A DNA stretch of 64,000 nucleotides, from positions 1,054,001 to 1,118,000 of the forward strand of contig NZ_PGGN01000001.1 in assembly GCF_003010935.1 (NCBI RefSeq), written 5' to 3'. The first letter of the stretch is position 1. Each line of letters begins with the position of its first letter. The stretch comes from Phyllobacterium endophyticum (GTDB lineage: Bacteria > Pseudomonadota > Alphaproteobacteria > Rhizobiales > Rhizobiaceae). Both the position numbers and the translations under genes were made by a program. This document shows positions 9,934 to 19,463 of the stretch, in pieces. The notes beneath the pieces were generated by a model. That model searched no databases. It saw only the letters and a program-made list of their open reading frames with translations, and was not told the origin of the DNA.

Positions 9934-10872
9934 ATGATGATCAAACAAGACATCCGTCACTTTACGGACCTCTCAGCGCTTTCTCGGGCCGACTTACGTC
10001 TCATTCTGGACGATGCGCGGGAACGCAAAACGCGGCTAAAAGCTGGTAGCCTTGAGAAGCCGTTTGCCGGAAAGGTTCTGGCGATGATTTTCGACAAGCC
10101 GTCTACGCGTACACGCGTATCGTTCGACGTCGGCATGAGGCAGCTTGGCGGTGAGACGATCATGCTGACAGGTTCTGAAATGCAGCTGGGTCGCAGCGAG
10201 ACCATTGCCGATACGGCAAAGGTGCTGTCGCGTTATGTCGACATCATCGTGATGCGCACGACGACACATGAGCGTCTGACCGAAATGGCCGAAAATGCCA
10301 CTGTACCAGTAATAAATGCGCTAACCGACGATACCCATCCGTGCCAGATCATGGCCGATATCATGACCTTCGAGGAACATCGCGGGCCGGTCAAAGGCAC
10401 GACATTTGCGTGGACTGGCGACGGCAACAACGTGCTGCATTCCTTGATCGAGGCTGCTGCACGCTTCGACTTTAATCTAAACATCGCAACTCCGGAAGGC
10501 AGTGAACCCGACGAAAAATACCTTGCCTGGGCCAAGCGAGCTGGTGGCAAGGTCAGATTGACGACCGATCCTGTTTCAGCAGTCGAAGGAGTAGACTGTA
10601 TCGTTACTGACACATGGGTATCGATGGGACAGGAAGGCCGGGCGCGTGGTCACAATGTTTTCATGCCCTACCAGGTCAATGACGCATTATTGAAGCATGC
10701 CAGTCCTGATGCGCTCTTCATGCATTGTCTACCGGCGCACCGCGGGGAAGAAGTAACGGACTCGGTCATTGACGGACCGCATTCAGTTGTCTTCGATGAG
10801 GCGGAGAATAGATTGCACGCACAAAAGGCTATTCTTGCCTGGTGTCTTGAGGGAGGTCGCGCAAGTGCCTGA
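9934..10872 (+). CDS. argF: Ornithine carbamoyltransferase
   Basis: The enzyme makes citrulline from ornithine and carbamoyl phosphate in the cytoplasm. The carbamoyl-phosphate-binding motif STRTR is at residues 57-61, the HPCQ motif is in [12 protein letters not shown], and the ornithine-side loop [11 protein letters not shown] is present near the C-terminus. The length of 312 residues is typical. It lies 11 bases after argD, giving two consecutive arginine-pathway genes in one operon, an arrangement common in rhizobia. Its last 8 bases overlap the GTG start of hslO. Confidence 0.96.
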   Translation: MMIKQDIRHFTDLSALSRADLRLILDDARERKTRLKAGSLEKPFAGKVLAMIFDKPSTRTRVSFDVGMRQLGGETIMLTGSEMQLGRSETIADTAKVLSRYVDIIVMRTTTHERLTEMAENATVPVINALTDDTHPCQIMADIMTFEEHRGPVKGTTFAWTGDGNNVLHSLIEAAARFDFNLNIATPEGSEPDEKYLAWAKRAGGKVRLTTDPVSAVEGVDCIVTDTWVSMGQEGRARGHNVFMPYQVNDALLKHASPDALFMHCLPAHRGEEVTDSVIDGPHSVVFDEAENRLHAQKAILAWCLEGGRASA

Positions 10873-11869
10873 TACGTCGATCCGCGGTGACGAGTACATT
10901 TTCGCAGGCGATGATGCGGTTGTTCCGTTCCAGGTTGAAGAGCTGGACGCGCGTGGACGTGCCGTTCAACTGGGCCCGACGCTTGATGACATTTTAAGCC
11001 GTCACGATTATCCGGAGCCGGTGGCTAGGCTGTTGGCTGAAGCCATTGTTCTAACGGTGCTGCTCGGTACTTCGCTCAAGTTCGAGGGGAAGTTTATTTT
11101 TCAATCGCAGTCGGATGGACCAGTCGATATGCTGGTGGTCGATTTTCGTACACCGAATTCGGTTCGGGCCTATGCGCGCTATGATGACGAACGCTTGGCC
11201 GATGCCATCGCCGAAAATCGGCTGTCGCCGGTAGAGCTGATGGGTAGCGGGACTCTGGCGCTCACGGTAGATCAAGGCGAGTACACGCAGCGCTATCAAG
11301 GCATCGTTGCTCTCGATGGGTCCAATCTTGAAGAGATCGCCAAGACCTATTTTCGTCAGTCGGAACAGATTCCGACCGATCTCCGCCTTTCCGTTGCGAA
11401 GCTCATAGAGCGCGGCGAAGACGGCAAACCGGTCGAGCAATGGCGGGCCGGTGGGCTTATCGTGCAATTTCTACCGGAATCCGAGTTGCGGATGCGTCAG
11501 CGCGACCTGCCCGCGGGAGACGGGCCAGAGGCCGACGAGGACGACGAATCCGACCTCCTCGAAGACGATGATTGGGCAGAGGTAAAGGCCTTGGTCGCTA
11601 CGATCGAAAGCTCGGAATTGACTGATCCTCACGTCGGGGCTGAAAGGTTGCTATACCGGTTGTTTCATGAGCGTGGCGTGCGCGTTTTCGACGCCGTACC
11701 GGTCAACGACGATTGCTCTTGCTCACGCGAGAAGATCGCCGGCGTGCTGTCCGGCTTCACAGCCGAAGAAATTACCGACAGCATTGAAGACGGAAAAATT
11801 AGTGTGACGTGCGAATTTTGCTCTACGGAGTATGAATTCGATCCTGCAGAGTTTTTGCCAAAAAATTGA
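10865..11869 (+). CDS. hslO: Hsp33 family redox-regulated molecular chaperone
   Basis: Hsp33 protects proteins under oxidative stress; zinc release and disulfide formation at four C-terminal cysteines activate it. These cysteines are visible as CSC (residues 284, 286) and CEFC (316, 319) in the 334-residue protein. The N-terminal domain contains the usual [20 protein letters not shown] region. I start it at GTG 10865, with GGGAGG at a good distance and an 8-base overlap with argF, which suggests translational coupling; the open frame extends upstream inside argF but that part is not Hsp33-like. An acidic insert near residues 215-235 is rich in D and E. Confidence 0.93.
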   Translation: MPDTSIRGDEYIFAGDDAVVPFQVEELDARGRAVQLGPTLDDILSRHDYPEPVARLLAEAIVLTVLLGTSLKFEGKFIFQSQSDGPVDMLVVDFRTPNSVRAYARYDDERLADAIAENRLSPVELMGSGTLALTVDQGEYTQRYQGIVALDGSNLEEIAKTYFRQSEQIPTDLRLSVAKLIERGEDGKPVEQWRAGGLIVQFLPESELRMRQRDLPAGDGPEADEDDESDLLEDDDWAEVKALVATIESSELTDPHVGAERLLYRLFHERGVRVFDAVPVNDDCSCSREKIAGVLSGFTAEEITDSIEDGKISVTCEFCSTEYEFDPAEFLPKN

Positions 11870-11945
11870 TTGGAATGGCCTTAAAGGGGGAGATCGAGTG
11901 TAATGCCAAACAGGTAAGAGCCTCGTTTTAAAAACGGAGTTCTGA

Positions 11946-12242
11946 TCAGCTTCGCATCGGCGCAGTTATTTCGTGGACAATAGTAATCACCACCAAAAGA
12001 GCCACAAACGTGCAAATGATCAGCCAAATCGGCCACGCCTTGGTCGATTTCTTCGCAAGCAGTCCGACTATGAGGCCGGGCACCATAACCAGTGCCAGCA
12101 ACTGGCTTACCGCTTCGGTACTCGTCGTGAAGCTGGGCAATGTATAGCCGAGATAAAGCGCGCATAGGGCTAGCGCGAAGGTGAAGGCAGAACATGCCAG
12201 AGCCTTGACGTAAGGCGATTGGGTACGGTTTGTTTCTATCAT
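11946..12242 (-). CDS. Small membrane protein of unknown function
   Basis: This 98-residue protein has three predicted hydrophobic segments (about 14-34, 44-62 and 68-90) and short polar ends, with KKSTKAW between helices two and three. I do not recognise a family. Its start codon overlaps the apaG stop (TGATG), so it is translated as the second gene of an apaG operon. The overlap and membrane pattern support a real gene. It converges with hslO, with about 76 bases between the two stop codons. Confidence 0.7.
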   Translation of the reverse strand: MIETNRTQSPYVKALACSAFTFALALCALYLGYTLPSFTTSTEAVSQLLALVMVPGLIVGLLAKKSTKAWPIWLIICTFVALLVVITIVHEITAPMRS

Positions 12243-12634
12243 CAGTTTAATGTGCGCAGCTGATCAGGGAGGTCAAGCGAGAACGCTGGTATTTCAACAT
12301 CAAAGCGGTCTCCGGCATCGGTTTGCATTGTATATCGGCCCACCATGACGCCAGACGTCGTAGTGAGCGGACAACCGGACGAATATTGGAAAGAATCGCC
12401 GGGATTGAGGATCGGTTGCTCACCGATAACCCCAGGACCACGCACTTCTTCCATGTGGCCATTACCGTCGGTGATCTTCCAGTATCGAGCCCGCAATTGA
12501 ACGGTGGCTTCGGAGTCGTTGGCGATCGTGATGCGATATCCCCAGACATACCTGTTCTCTTCCGGATTGGACTGCTCCTCCAGATAAAACGGCTCTACAG
12601 TCACCTCGATATCGCGGGTTATGGCCTTATACAT
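12242..12634 (-). CDS. apaG: Co2+/Mg2+ efflux protein ApaG
   Basis: ApaG/CorD proteins are small cytoplasmic fibronectin-III-like beta-sandwich proteins; bacterial mutants show altered cobalt resistance and Ap4A levels, but the biochemical role is unsettled. The protein has the family's conserved core: [20 protein letters not shown], then [21 protein letters not shown], and the glycine-rich [17 protein letters not shown] with [14 protein letters not shown]. At 130 residues it is full length. It is followed with a TGATG overlap by a small membrane protein gene. Confidence 0.94.
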   Translation of the reverse strand: MYKAITRDIEVTVEPFYLEEQSNPEENRYVWGYRITIANDSEATVQLRARYWKITDGNGHMEEVRGPGVIGEQPILNPGDSFQYSSGCPLTTTSGVMVGRYTMQTDAGDRFDVEIPAFSLDLPDQLRTLN

Positions 12635-12779
12635 ACCTTCTCTCAGTCCGTTTCCCTGATATCGCGGGTCAACTTCATCGCGTCAACTCTCCAGAGAGGG
12701 ATGAATTTAAATCCTTCGTGATCAGCCCTCTTGTCGCTAATATAAAGGCGAAGCCGTCCGCTGGAGCTAAGCAATTCTA

Positions 12780-12953
12780 TTAATTAGTCGCTAAAAAACG
12801 CAGAGTTGGCCGTGTCGATTCCTGATGTTCTTCAAGCAGAACACTTTGGAAAGGCAAGACATCGTCCTTCCTGGAGTGCCGAACGTAGATGGCGTCGGGC
12901 AAGCCAATGACCAGAGCTTGGGAGAAGGCCGCGCCGGAGACCCGGCGCAGCAT
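12780..12953 (-). CDS. Small hypothetical open frame downstream of metZ
   Basis: An open frame of 57 codons starts at ATG 12953, 12 bases after the metZ stop, in the same direction. Its codons look coding-like in the first two thirds (many C- or G-ending codons), and it could be translated from the metZ message. No domain, membrane segment or signal peptide is seen and no family is recognised. It could equally be the 3' untranslated region of metZ. Confidence 0.25.
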   Translation of the reverse strand: MLRRVSGAAFSQALVIGLPDAIYVRHSRKDDVLPFQSVLLEEHQESTRPTLRFLATN

Positions 12954-12964
12954 GTTTTCAATCT

Positions 12965-14158
12965 TCAAAGAGCCCCTTTGAGAGCAACGTCAAGGTCTTC
13001 TATCAGATCGTCCGTGTCCTCCAGCCCGACTGACAACCGCAACAATCCATCTGAAATACCGAGTTCTGCACGAGCATCGTCAGTGAGGTTCTTATGGGTG
13101 GTGGTGGTAGGATGTGTGATCAGGCTTTTGGAATCGCCAAGATTGTTGGATATCTGAATAATCTCCAATTTGTTCTCGGCGTTGAACGTCGCCTTTTTCC
13201 CGCCCTTGACTTCGAAGGCGATCAAGGTCGAGCCGCCCGACATCTGCCTCGCTATGATATCGGCCTGAGGGTGATCGGGACGTCCTGGATAAATGACCTT
13301 GGACACCGCCGGATGGTCAGCGAGAAAGTCAGCAATTTTCCCCGCGCTCTCCGTTTGCTGCCGGACACGTACGACCAAGGTTTCCATGCCCTTCAGCATC
13401 ACCCATGAGTTGAATGGGCTGAGGCCAGGGCCAGTGTGACGGAAGTATTCATGCAAGTTCTCGTCCACCCATTGCTTATCGGATAGGATCACCCCACCAA
13501 GACAGCGGCCCTGTCCGTCGATATGTTTCGTAGTGGAATAGACGACGATGTGGGCGCCAAGCTCGAGCGGCTTCTGAAAAAGCGGCGTTGCGAAGACGTT
13601 GTCGACAATGAGTTTGGCGCCGACGGAGTTTGCGATATTTGCCACAGCGGCAATGTCGATCACCTCGAGTGTTGGATTGGTGGGGCTTTCCAGGAACATC
13701 ACCTTGGTATTCGGGCGAACTGCCTTTTGCCAGTTTTCAATCTTCGATCCATCGATCAATGTGAATTCCACGCCATAGCGTGGCAGAAGCGTTTCGATGA
13801 TGTACCGACAAGAACCAAACATTGCTCGCGCAGCCAGTACGTGGTCACCTGATTTTACCTGACAGATGATTGCAGCGGCGACGGCAGCCATGCCCGAAGC
13901 GGTGGCACGCGCATCTTCAGCGCCTTCCAATGCGCACATGCGCTTTTCAAACATGTCGGTCGTTGGATTGGCGTATCTGGAGTAGATGAAACCCGGCTCT
14001 TCGCCCTTGAAGCGGGCTTCTGCGGCTTCCGCGCTCGGATAGACGAAGCCTTGCGTCAGGAACAACGCTTCGGACGTTTCTCCGAAACCAGAACGCAGCG
14101 TTCCGGCATGGACAAGTTGAGTTGCAGGCCGCAATTTACGGGTGGTGTTCTTGGTCAT
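12965..14158 (-). CDS. metZ: O-succinylhomoserine (or O-acetylhomoserine) sulfhydrylase
   Basis: This Cys/Met-metabolism PLP enzyme makes homocysteine directly from activated homoserine and sulfide. The PLP lysine is K211 in YSTTKHIDGQG, the phosphate-binding region is TASGMAAVAAA near residue 86, and YSRYANPTT near 60 contributes from the partner subunit. The length of 397 residues fits MetZ. I chose ATG 14158 because the upstream ATG at 14188 lies inside the terminator region and has no ribosome binding site. A SAM-II riboswitch and a terminator hairpin precede the gene, so methionine status as read through S-adenosylmethionine should control it. Confidence 0.94.
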   Translation of the reverse strand: MTKNTTRKLRPATQLVHAGTLRSGFGETSEALFLTQGFVYPSAEAAEARFKGEEPGFIYSRYANPTTDMFEKRMCALEGAEDARATASGMAAVAAAIICQVKSGDHVLAARAMFGSCRYIIETLLPRYGVEFTLIDGSKIENWQKAVRPNTKVMFLESPTNPTLEVIDIAAVANIANSVGAKLIVDNVFATPLFQKPLELGAHIVVYSTTKHIDGQGRCLGGVILSDKQWVDENLHEYFRHTGPGLSPFNSWVMLKGMETLVVRVRQQTESAGKIADFLADHPAVSKVIYPGRPDHPQADIIARQMSGGSTLIAFEVKGGKKATFNAENKLEIIQISNNLGDSKSLITHPTTTTHKNLTDDARAELGISDGLLRLSVGLEDTDDLIEDLDVALKGAL

Positions 14159-14189
14159 CGTCTTCTCAATCTGCCAGAATCTGGCCAAT

Positions 14190-14225
14190 AAAAAACCGGC
14201 CTTGCGTGAATCGCAAAAAGGCCGG
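14190..14225 (-). terminator. Riboswitch-associated intrinsic terminator before metZ
   Basis: On the minus strand CCGGCCTT (complement of 14218-14225) pairs with AAGGCCGG (complement of 14196-14203). An inner GCG/CGC extends the stem, and a run of T residues follows (complement of 14190-14195). It lies between the SAM-II aptamer and the metZ start. The CCGGCC strand can instead pair with an upstream GGCCCGG just after the aptamer, which gives two mutually exclusive hairpins. Confidence 0.75.
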
Positions 14226-14237
14226 ACGAGACCGGGC

Positions 14238-14291
14238 CTCTTTTAGCAAATTATTTAACGTGGCTGCAAGCCGGCCGGCCAAATCACCACG
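14238..14291 (-). ncRNA. SAM-II riboswitch
   Basis: On the minus strand the sequence has the SAM-II consensus: P1 strand CGTGG (complement of 14287-14291), the TGATTT segment, a short variable part, TTGCAG, the closing P1 strand CCACG (complement of 14259-14263), TTAAA, and the pseudoknot strand GCTAAAAG at the 3' end. SAM-II RNAs bind S-adenosylmethionine through a classical pseudoknot and are typical of alphaproteobacterial methionine genes such as metA, metX and metZ. It lies about 80 bases upstream of metZ and should reduce its expression when SAM is abundant. Confidence 0.9.
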
Positions 14292-14383
14292 GGATAAAAG
14301 TGCTTTAATCCTCTTGGCGACTTGCGTCAACCGGGCGAGGCGCTAAAGCTTTTGTCTGTTTTTGAATAGTTCTGGCGGTTGAC

Positions 14384-15475
14384 ATGAGCGAACATCGAGC
14401 GGGCATTCTGGCGGATAGCGGCATCAGGACGCTATATCAATCGGGAGCTTTGAAGACTGCCCGCGAATTTGATAGCGATCAGATCCAGCCTGCAAGCCTC
14501 GACCTTCGGCTCGGTACGATAGCTTACCGTGTTCGCGCCAGTTTCATGCCGGGGCCGGGAACCGCAGTCGTTGACAAATTAGAGCGTCTCAAGTTGCACG
14601 AAATCGACCTCACAGACGGTGCAGTCCTCGAAACTGGCTGCGTCTATATCGTACCCCTACTCGAGAGCCTGGATTTGCCGGACAGGGTTTCTGCCTCCGC
14701 CAATCCAAAGAGCTCGACTGGCCGCCTCGATATTTTCACGCGTGTTATAGTCGATGGCGCGCAGGAGTTCGACAAGGTACCCGCCGGCTATCATGGCCCG
14801 CTTTATCTTGAGGTCAGTCCGCGCACCTTCCCCATCGTGGCAAGGACTGGTTCGCGTCTATCCCAGATCCGTTTCCGCACCGGGCGCGCCCAATTGGACG
14901 AGGTGGAACTTACGGCCTTGCATGCGGCGGAAACTCTTGTCGCCTCCGATACGCCGAATATCTCCGGCGGGGGCATTGCATTATCTATCGACCTGACGGG
15001 CGATGCGAATGGGCTCGTCGGCTATCGCGGCAAACACCACACCGGCGTCGTTGATGTCGATAAACGCGGTGTGCATGACCTTTTCGATTTTTGGGAACCA
15101 ATCCATGATCGGGGTGCGCGCGAACTGGTGCTCGATCCAGACGAGTTCTACATTCTCGTTTCGCGTGAAGCAGTGCACGTCCCGCCGCTCTATGCGGCCG
15201 AGATGACACCTTTTGATCCTCTGGTTGGCGAGTTTCGCGTTCATTACGCGGGATTCTTCGATCCTGGTTTCGGCCATACCGCTGCGGGTGGAACTGGAAG
15301 TCGCGCGGTACTAGAAGTGCGCAGTCATGAAGTACCATTCATACTGGAACATGGCCAGATTGTGGGACGCCTCATCTATGAGCATATGTTAGAGCGCCCG
15401 CGAGCCCTCTACGGCACCGATCTCGGCTCCAATTATCAAGCACAGGGCCTGAAATTGTCGAAGCACTTCAAATGA
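14384..15475 (+). CDS. 2'-deoxycytidine 5'-triphosphate deaminase (double-length form)
   Basis: The enzyme deaminates dCTP to dUTP for thymidylate synthesis. At 363 residues it is about twice the length of classical Dcd and corresponds to the long alphaproteobacterial form, in which two dUTPase-like domains are fused. The N-terminal half has IQPASLDLRLGT and ANPKSSTGRLDIFTRV, resembling the classical dCTP-binding segments; the C-terminal half repeats the fold with GFFDPGFGH and a final YGTDLGSNYQAQG. The gene stands alone between the metZ riboswitch region and tRNA-Gly. The symbol dcd is often used for it but the architecture differs. Confidence 0.9.
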   Translation: MSEHRAGILADSGIRTLYQSGALKTAREFDSDQIQPASLDLRLGTIAYRVRASFMPGPGTAVVDKLERLKLHEIDLTDGAVLETGCVYIVPLLESLDLPDRVSASANPKSSTGRLDIFTRVIVDGAQEFDKVPAGYHGPLYLEVSPRTFPIVARTGSRLSQIRFRTGRAQLDEVELTALHAAETLVASDTPNISGGGIALSIDLTGDANGLVGYRGKHHTGVVDVDKRGVHDLFDFWEPIHDRGARELVLDPDEFYILVSREAVHVPPLYAAEMTPFDPLVGEFRVHYAGFFDPGFGHTAAGGTGSRAVLEVRSHEVPFILEHGQIVGRLIYEHMLERPRALYGTDLGSNYQAQGLKLSKHFK

Positions 15476-15528
15476 AAATTCGGTGGTGCTTGACAAGAAT
15501 GGTATTCACCGAACATTGATAGGCAGAT

Positions 15529-15602
15529 GCGGGTGTAGTTCAATGGTAGAACGGCAGCTTCCCAAGCTGCATACGAGGGTTCGATTCCCTTCACCCGCTC
15601 CA
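15529..15602 (+). tRNA. tRNA-Gly (anticodon CCC)
   Basis: A complete cloverleaf is visible: acceptor GCGGGTG pairs with CACCCGC, the D-arm region is TAGTTCAATGGTAGAAC, the anticodon stem GCAGC/GCTGC encloses the loop TTCCCAA with anticodon CCC, and the T-arm carries GGTTCGATTCC. The 3' CCA is encoded. The length is 74 bases. Confidence 0.96.
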
Positions 15603-15622
15603 TTTTCCAAGGCGGAGAAAAC

Positions 15623-15889
15623 ATGTCTGAAAGAATAAACCGCTTCTTGGGAGATTCGCCGGGACGTGTTCTTGCGAAGCTCATCTTGGTCTCCCTTGTG
15701 GTCGGTGTCGTCATGAGCGCTTTCGACTGGTCACCAATCGATATTCTCTATGGCTTCGAGAACTTTCTCCGACGGATCTGGAACCTGGGCTTTGGAGCCA
15801 TTGAACGGTTTGCGGCTTATTTTCTTTTGGGCGCCGTGGTGGTCATTCCCTGTTTCATCATCTTGCGAATCCTGAGCTATCGCCGCTGA
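15623..15889 (+). CDS. DUF6460 family small membrane protein
   Basis: The 88-residue protein begins MSERINRFLGDSPGRVLAKL, has two hydrophobic segments (about 18-33 and 63-82), and contains the amphipathic FDWSPIDILYGFENFLRRIW segment between them, a pattern I associate with the alphaproteobacterial family DUF6460. The function is unknown. It starts 20 bases after tRNA-Gly and could share its transcript. GGCGGAGA lies shortly before the ATG as a ribosome binding site. Confidence 0.8.
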   Translation: MSERINRFLGDSPGRVLAKLILVSLVVGVVMSAFDWSPIDILYGFENFLRRIWNLGFGAIERFAAYFLLGAVVVIPCFIILRILSYRR

Positions 15890-15970
15890 TCATGGAAGCC
15901 TTGGCTCGATTAACGTGAATGGGCCACAATTCCCGGCTAATCGGCGTGCGATCACCTTCAGGAACCGCTC

Positions 15971-16468
15971 ATGTCCAAAAAATTCGTCAATTTAACTCGC
16001 CGCAGATTTTTCGGTATGGCGGCGGTCGCCGCGCTCCCGCTATTGCCTGCCTGCCAAACCGCGCCGCGAACGCCAGGAAAAATTGCGGGTGCTTCCGTCT
16101 CCGCTGTTTCTAATGTGCATGCAATCCGCTCTGCGAACGGGGTGGGTGAACTGAAGATCGATCCAGTGCTCGAGCATGCCGCCTTGCAGCAGGCGGGCTA
16201 CATGGCCAGAGCCGGGCGCATGGCCCACACGACAGGCTTGGGCCGTAGCTTTAACTCTCGAATCAGGGACGGTGAGATTCGTGGTATTGCCGCGGAGAAC
16301 ATAGCAATGGGTCGCATGGGTATGGACGAGCTCTTTGCCAGATGGATGGCTTCACCTCCGCACCGGCGCAATATGCTTGATCCAAAGTTTACACGGTTTG
16401 GCCTCGCATATGCGGAAGCGGCCAATGGCAGCACTCAAAGGTACTGGGCGTTGGTTTTGGCCGGTTAG
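15971..16468 (+). CDS. CAP (SCP/PR1-like) domain lipoprotein with Tat-type signal
   Basis: The 165-residue protein starts with a twin-arginine motif (TRRRFFG, residues 9-15), a hydrophobic segment and a lipobox ending at Cys28 (LLPAC), so it is probably exported folded and lipid-anchored. The CAP fold is shown by NVHAIRSANGVGELKIDPVLE, the HTTGLGRSF segment, IAAENIAMG and a final SPPHRRNMLDPKFTRFGLAY. CAP proteins in bacteria lack a settled function; some bind lipids or act as proteases. It stands alone, between a DUF6460 gene and a MATE transporter in the same direction. Confidence 0.88.
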   Translation: MSKKFVNLTRRRFFGMAAVAALPLLPACQTAPRTPGKIAGASVSAVSNVHAIRSANGVGELKIDPVLEHAALQQAGYMARAGRMAHTTGLGRSFNSRIRDGEIRGIAAENIAMGRMGMDELFARWMASPPHRRNMLDPKFTRFGLAYAEAANGSTQRYWALVLAG

Positions 16469-16556
16469 GCCCCGCTAGCAGCGATTGCACTGGAAAAGAA
16501 GGGGCGGCGATGGCATAGAGCTTCACAGCCCTTTGGTTGCAAATCTCCGGTGTTTC

Positions 16557-17912
16557 ATGACGATCGAAATGTCCCGTCCGCCAGGATCAAAAATTGTTCG
16601 TCCATTTGAGGTGACGAACAGGCTGATGCTGGCGATCACGATTCCGGTCATGCTGGCATCGCTTACGACGCCGCTACTCGGTCTGGTCGACACCGCCGTC
16701 ATCGGCCAGGTTGGCGACCCGCATCTGCTCGGTGGCCTTGCTATTGGCGCTCTCGTATTCGACTTCCTCTTCTCTACCATGAATTTTTTGCGTGCCGGAA
16801 CCACGGGTCTAGTCGCGCAAGCGATGGGCCGGCACGACAATGTGGAACAGCAGGCGGTTTTCTGGCGGGCTATCGGCATCGCGGCGCTCGCCGGTGTGCT
16901 GTTCATCATAGCGACGCCCCTGATATTACAGGCGACAATCAGCTTTATGAACCCCGACGATGCTGTCGCGAATGCCATGTCGACCTATGTTTCCATTCGC
17001 CTGCTGTCATCACCTATGGCGCTGGGAAATTTCGCAATACTGGGACTTTTGCTGGGTCAGGGAAAGGCCATGCAGGGCCTCTATCTGCAATTGCTGTTGA
17101 ATGGCGTCAACGTTGTAATGACAATCTGGTTCGGCCTTGTTCTCGGCTGGGGAGTGGCAGGCATCGCGTGGGGAACGGTACTCGGCGAAACCGTGGCCCT
17201 GGTCGTGGGACTCGTCATGATCTACCTGCAGTTTCGAGCCGTTCCAAATCCAACTCGAGCTCGCATATTCGACACCCATGAGATCCGCCGCATGTTCGCG
17301 GTAAACCGGGATATCATGCTCCGGTCATTCTTCCTGTTGATCGCCTATGCCTATTTTACCCGCGCAGGAACTGGCGCGGGCGCTGTGACATTGGCTACAA
17401 ATGCGGTTCTGATGAACTTTCTTTTGATTTCGGGTTATCTGATTGATGGTGTGACCACCGCTGCAGAACAGATATCCGGGCGTGCCGTGGGTGCTCATTA
17501 TCGCCCAGCATTCGATCGCGGCATAAAGTTGTCATTCCTGTGGGGATTGATGCTGGCATCTTCGATGGCCGTTTTTTTCCTCGTCTTTGGCAACGCTATC
17601 GTCGCGTTCCTGATCAAGTCGGACGAGGTGCAGGCAATGGCGTCGCTTTACTTGCCATGGGCGGCTCTGGCGCCTGTAGTAGGGCTGCTTGCGTTCCATA
17701 TGGATGGCGTTTTTATTGGTGCGACGTGGTCACGCGACATGCGCAACATGATGATCCTGTCCCTGTTTGGTTATTTCGCAGCCTATTTGATACTGCCGCA
17801 ATTCTGGGGCAATCATGGGCTTTGGTTGGCGCTGCATCTCTTTCTCGGACTGCGCGGGATCTCACTCCTATCGATCCTGCCGAGCCGGGCAAGGCTTCAA
17901 TTTGCCAATTAA
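16557..17912 (+). CDS. MATE family efflux transporter (DinF-like)
   Basis: This approximately 451-residue inner-membrane protein has about 12 hydrophobic segments arranged as two MATE repeats. [20 protein letters not shown] in the first helices and [15 protein letters not shown] shortly after are characteristic of the DinF branch of the family. MATE proteins expel cationic drugs or metabolites in exchange for Na+ or H+. I start at ATG 16557 because the region between 16485 and 16557 is not MATE-like. The stop codon overlaps the convergent pyrD stop by 4 bases. The substrate is unknown. Confidence 0.9.
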   Translation: MTIEMSRPPGSKIVRPFEVTNRLMLAITIPVMLASLTTPLLGLVDTAVIGQVGDPHLLGGLAIGALVFDFLFSTMNFLRAGTTGLVAQAMGRHDNVEQQAVFWRAIGIAALAGVLFIIATPLILQATISFMNPDDAVANAMSTYVSIRLLSSPMALGNFAILGLLLGQGKAMQGLYLQLLLNGVNVVMTIWFGLVLGWGVAGIAWGTVLGETVALVVGLVMIYLQFRAVPNPTRARIFDTHEIRRMFAVNRDIMLRSFFLLIAYAYFTRAGTGAGAVTLATNAVLMNFLLISGYLIDGVTTAAEQISGRAVGAHYRPAFDRGIKLSFLWGLMLASSMAVFFLVFGNAIVAFLIKSDEVQAMASLYLPWAALAPVVGLLAFHMDGVFIGATWSRDMRNMMILSLFGYFAAYLILPQFWGNHGLWLALHLFLGLRGISLLSILPSRARLQFAN

Positions 17913-18997
17913 GCCGGGATTTCCCTTGATGCCCAACTCTCGACGTCGCAATCACGCAGAGCGGCAATAGTACTGACGCCATCACGCTTCATAGATGCTG
18001 ACATACCCTTGATGATATCGCCGGGCAAACTGGGCCCGCTATAGACCATTCCGGTATAGAGTTGCACCAGATCTGCGCCAGCCCGAATTTTTGCTATGGC
18101 AGTCGCGGCGCTGTCGATGCCGCCAACGCCGATAATCGGAAGATCAGTACCAACCCGCTGGCGCATCTTGGCGAGGACAATGGTCGAGCGCGCAAAAAGA
18201 GGTGAACCGGAAAGACCGCCTGCTTCAGTTGAATCTCTGACGCTTTTCAGCCCCGTGCGTGATAGCGTCGTGTTGGAGATAATCAAGCCGTCAAGAGGGT
18301 GCAGGCTCACTTCCGCAGCGATGTCGTCAAGGCTGGATTCTGTCAGATCCGGGGCAATCTTGAGGAAGACAGGACGTTTCGCACCCGGTTGTCCATCGCG
18401 GGCCTCAAGCACTTCGCCGAGTAGCTCCTTGAGGCTGTCCCGCGCTTGCATGTCGCGCAAACCTGGCGTGTTGGGAGAAGAAATGTTGACGGTGAAATAG
18501 CTGGAAAGCGAGTGAAACCGGCGGATGCCGTTCACGTAATCCATGACGCGGTTACTGGAGTCCTTGTTGGCGCCAATGTTTACGCCAACGATCCCTGGGT
18601 GGGAACGCCGATCGTGCAATCGGCGGAACGCCGCTTCGTGGCCTTCATTGTTGAAGCCCAGCCGGTTGACTATGGCGTTGTCCTCGATCAAACGGAATAT
18701 CCGGGGTTTTGGATTGCCGGATTGTGGCACTGGCGTGAGCGTTCCAACTTCGGTGAAACCAAAGCCCAGACGTAGCAGTGCATCGGGAACTTCGGCATTT
18801 TTATCGTATCCTGCGGCCATTCCAACGGGGTTCGGAAAGCTCAGGCCGGCAACTGCGACACGAAGAGCCGGATCGTTGTTGGGTTTGCAGGCGGGGACGA
18901 TGCCGGTTTTCAACGCTTTGATGGAAAGACTATGGGCATCTTCCGGGTCGAGCGTGAAGAGCATTTTGCGGCCGATGGACTGAAACAATCCGCTCAT
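17909..18997 (-). CDS. pyrD: Dihydroorotate dehydrogenase (quinone), class 2
   Basis: The enzyme oxidises dihydroorotate to orotate in pyrimidine synthesis and passes electrons to ubiquinone at the inner membrane. The N-terminal helical extension [22 protein letters not shown] marks class 2. FMN and substrate residues are seen in [26 protein letters not shown], the catalytic serine loop [19 protein letters not shown] and the C-terminal [19 protein letters not shown]. The length of 362 residues is normal. Its start overlaps the stop of the upstream DUF952 gene by 3 bases, so the two form an operon. Confidence 0.96.
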   Translation of the reverse strand: MSGLFQSIGRKMLFTLDPEDAHSLSIKALKTGIVPACKPNNDPALRVAVAGLSFPNPVGMAAGYDKNAEVPDALLRLGFGFTEVGTLTPVPQSGNPKPRIFRLIEDNAIVNRLGFNNEGHEAAFRRLHDRRSHPGIVGVNIGANKDSSNRVMDYVNGIRRFHSLSSYFTVNISSPNTPGLRDMQARDSLKELLGEVLEARDGQPGAKRPVFLKIAPDLTESSLDDIAAEVSLHPLDGLIISNTTLSRTGLKSVRDSTEAGGLSGSPLFARSTIVLAKMRQRVGTDLPIIGVGGIDSAATAIAKIRAGADLVQLYTGMVYSGPSLPGDIIKGMSASMKRDGVSTIAALRDCDVESWASREIPA

Positions 18998-19341
18998 GCC
19001 GGGAGCTCCGGAAACTCATGTTTACCATCCGCCCCAAGCGGCAATGGGCGCATCCACAGGACAGCATCGAGTGGCAAGGGTCCATACAGATGCGGGAAGA
19101 GATCGCCTCCGCGCGAGGCTTCGTATCTGAGCGCAGGACCGAGCTTGTCGGCTTTGATGGCGATCAACAGAAGATCGTTCTGACCAGCAAAATGCCTGTC
19201 GGCCGTCTCGACAACCTGAGCCGCAGTTGAAAAATGGATATACCCGTCCGCATGGTCGATGGGCGCACCATCGAACACGCCCTTAGCTTCGGCAGCGTGC
19301 CAAAGCGCGCGTGAGGCAATCTTGTAAATCAGGTGTGTCAT
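18994..19341 (-). CDS. DUF952 family protein
   Basis: This 115-residue protein begins [19 protein letters not shown] and contains the family's signature segments [20 protein letters not shown] and [19 protein letters not shown] with the C-terminal [14 protein letters not shown]952 proteins resemble an ADP-ribosyltransferase-like fold, but their function is not established. I chose ATG 19341; the frame is open further upstream but that part is not conserved-looking. Its stop overlaps the pyrD start, suggesting translational coupling. Confidence 0.9.
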   Translation of the reverse strand: MTHLIYKIASRALWHAAEAKGVFDGAPIDHADGYIHFSTAAQVVETADRHFAGQNDLLLIAIKADKLGPALRYEASRGGDLFPHLYGPLPLDAVLWMRPLPLGADGKHEFPELPA

Positions 19342-19463
19342 ACGCGCATTTACTAGACGCAAAACCGAAATCCTCAAAGCATAGACTGCTATGGATAACA
19401 GAAATCTCGCCGAACTTTCGGTTTCGGCGTATGATTTGCAAAGCAAACATTGGAGGCAAATCC

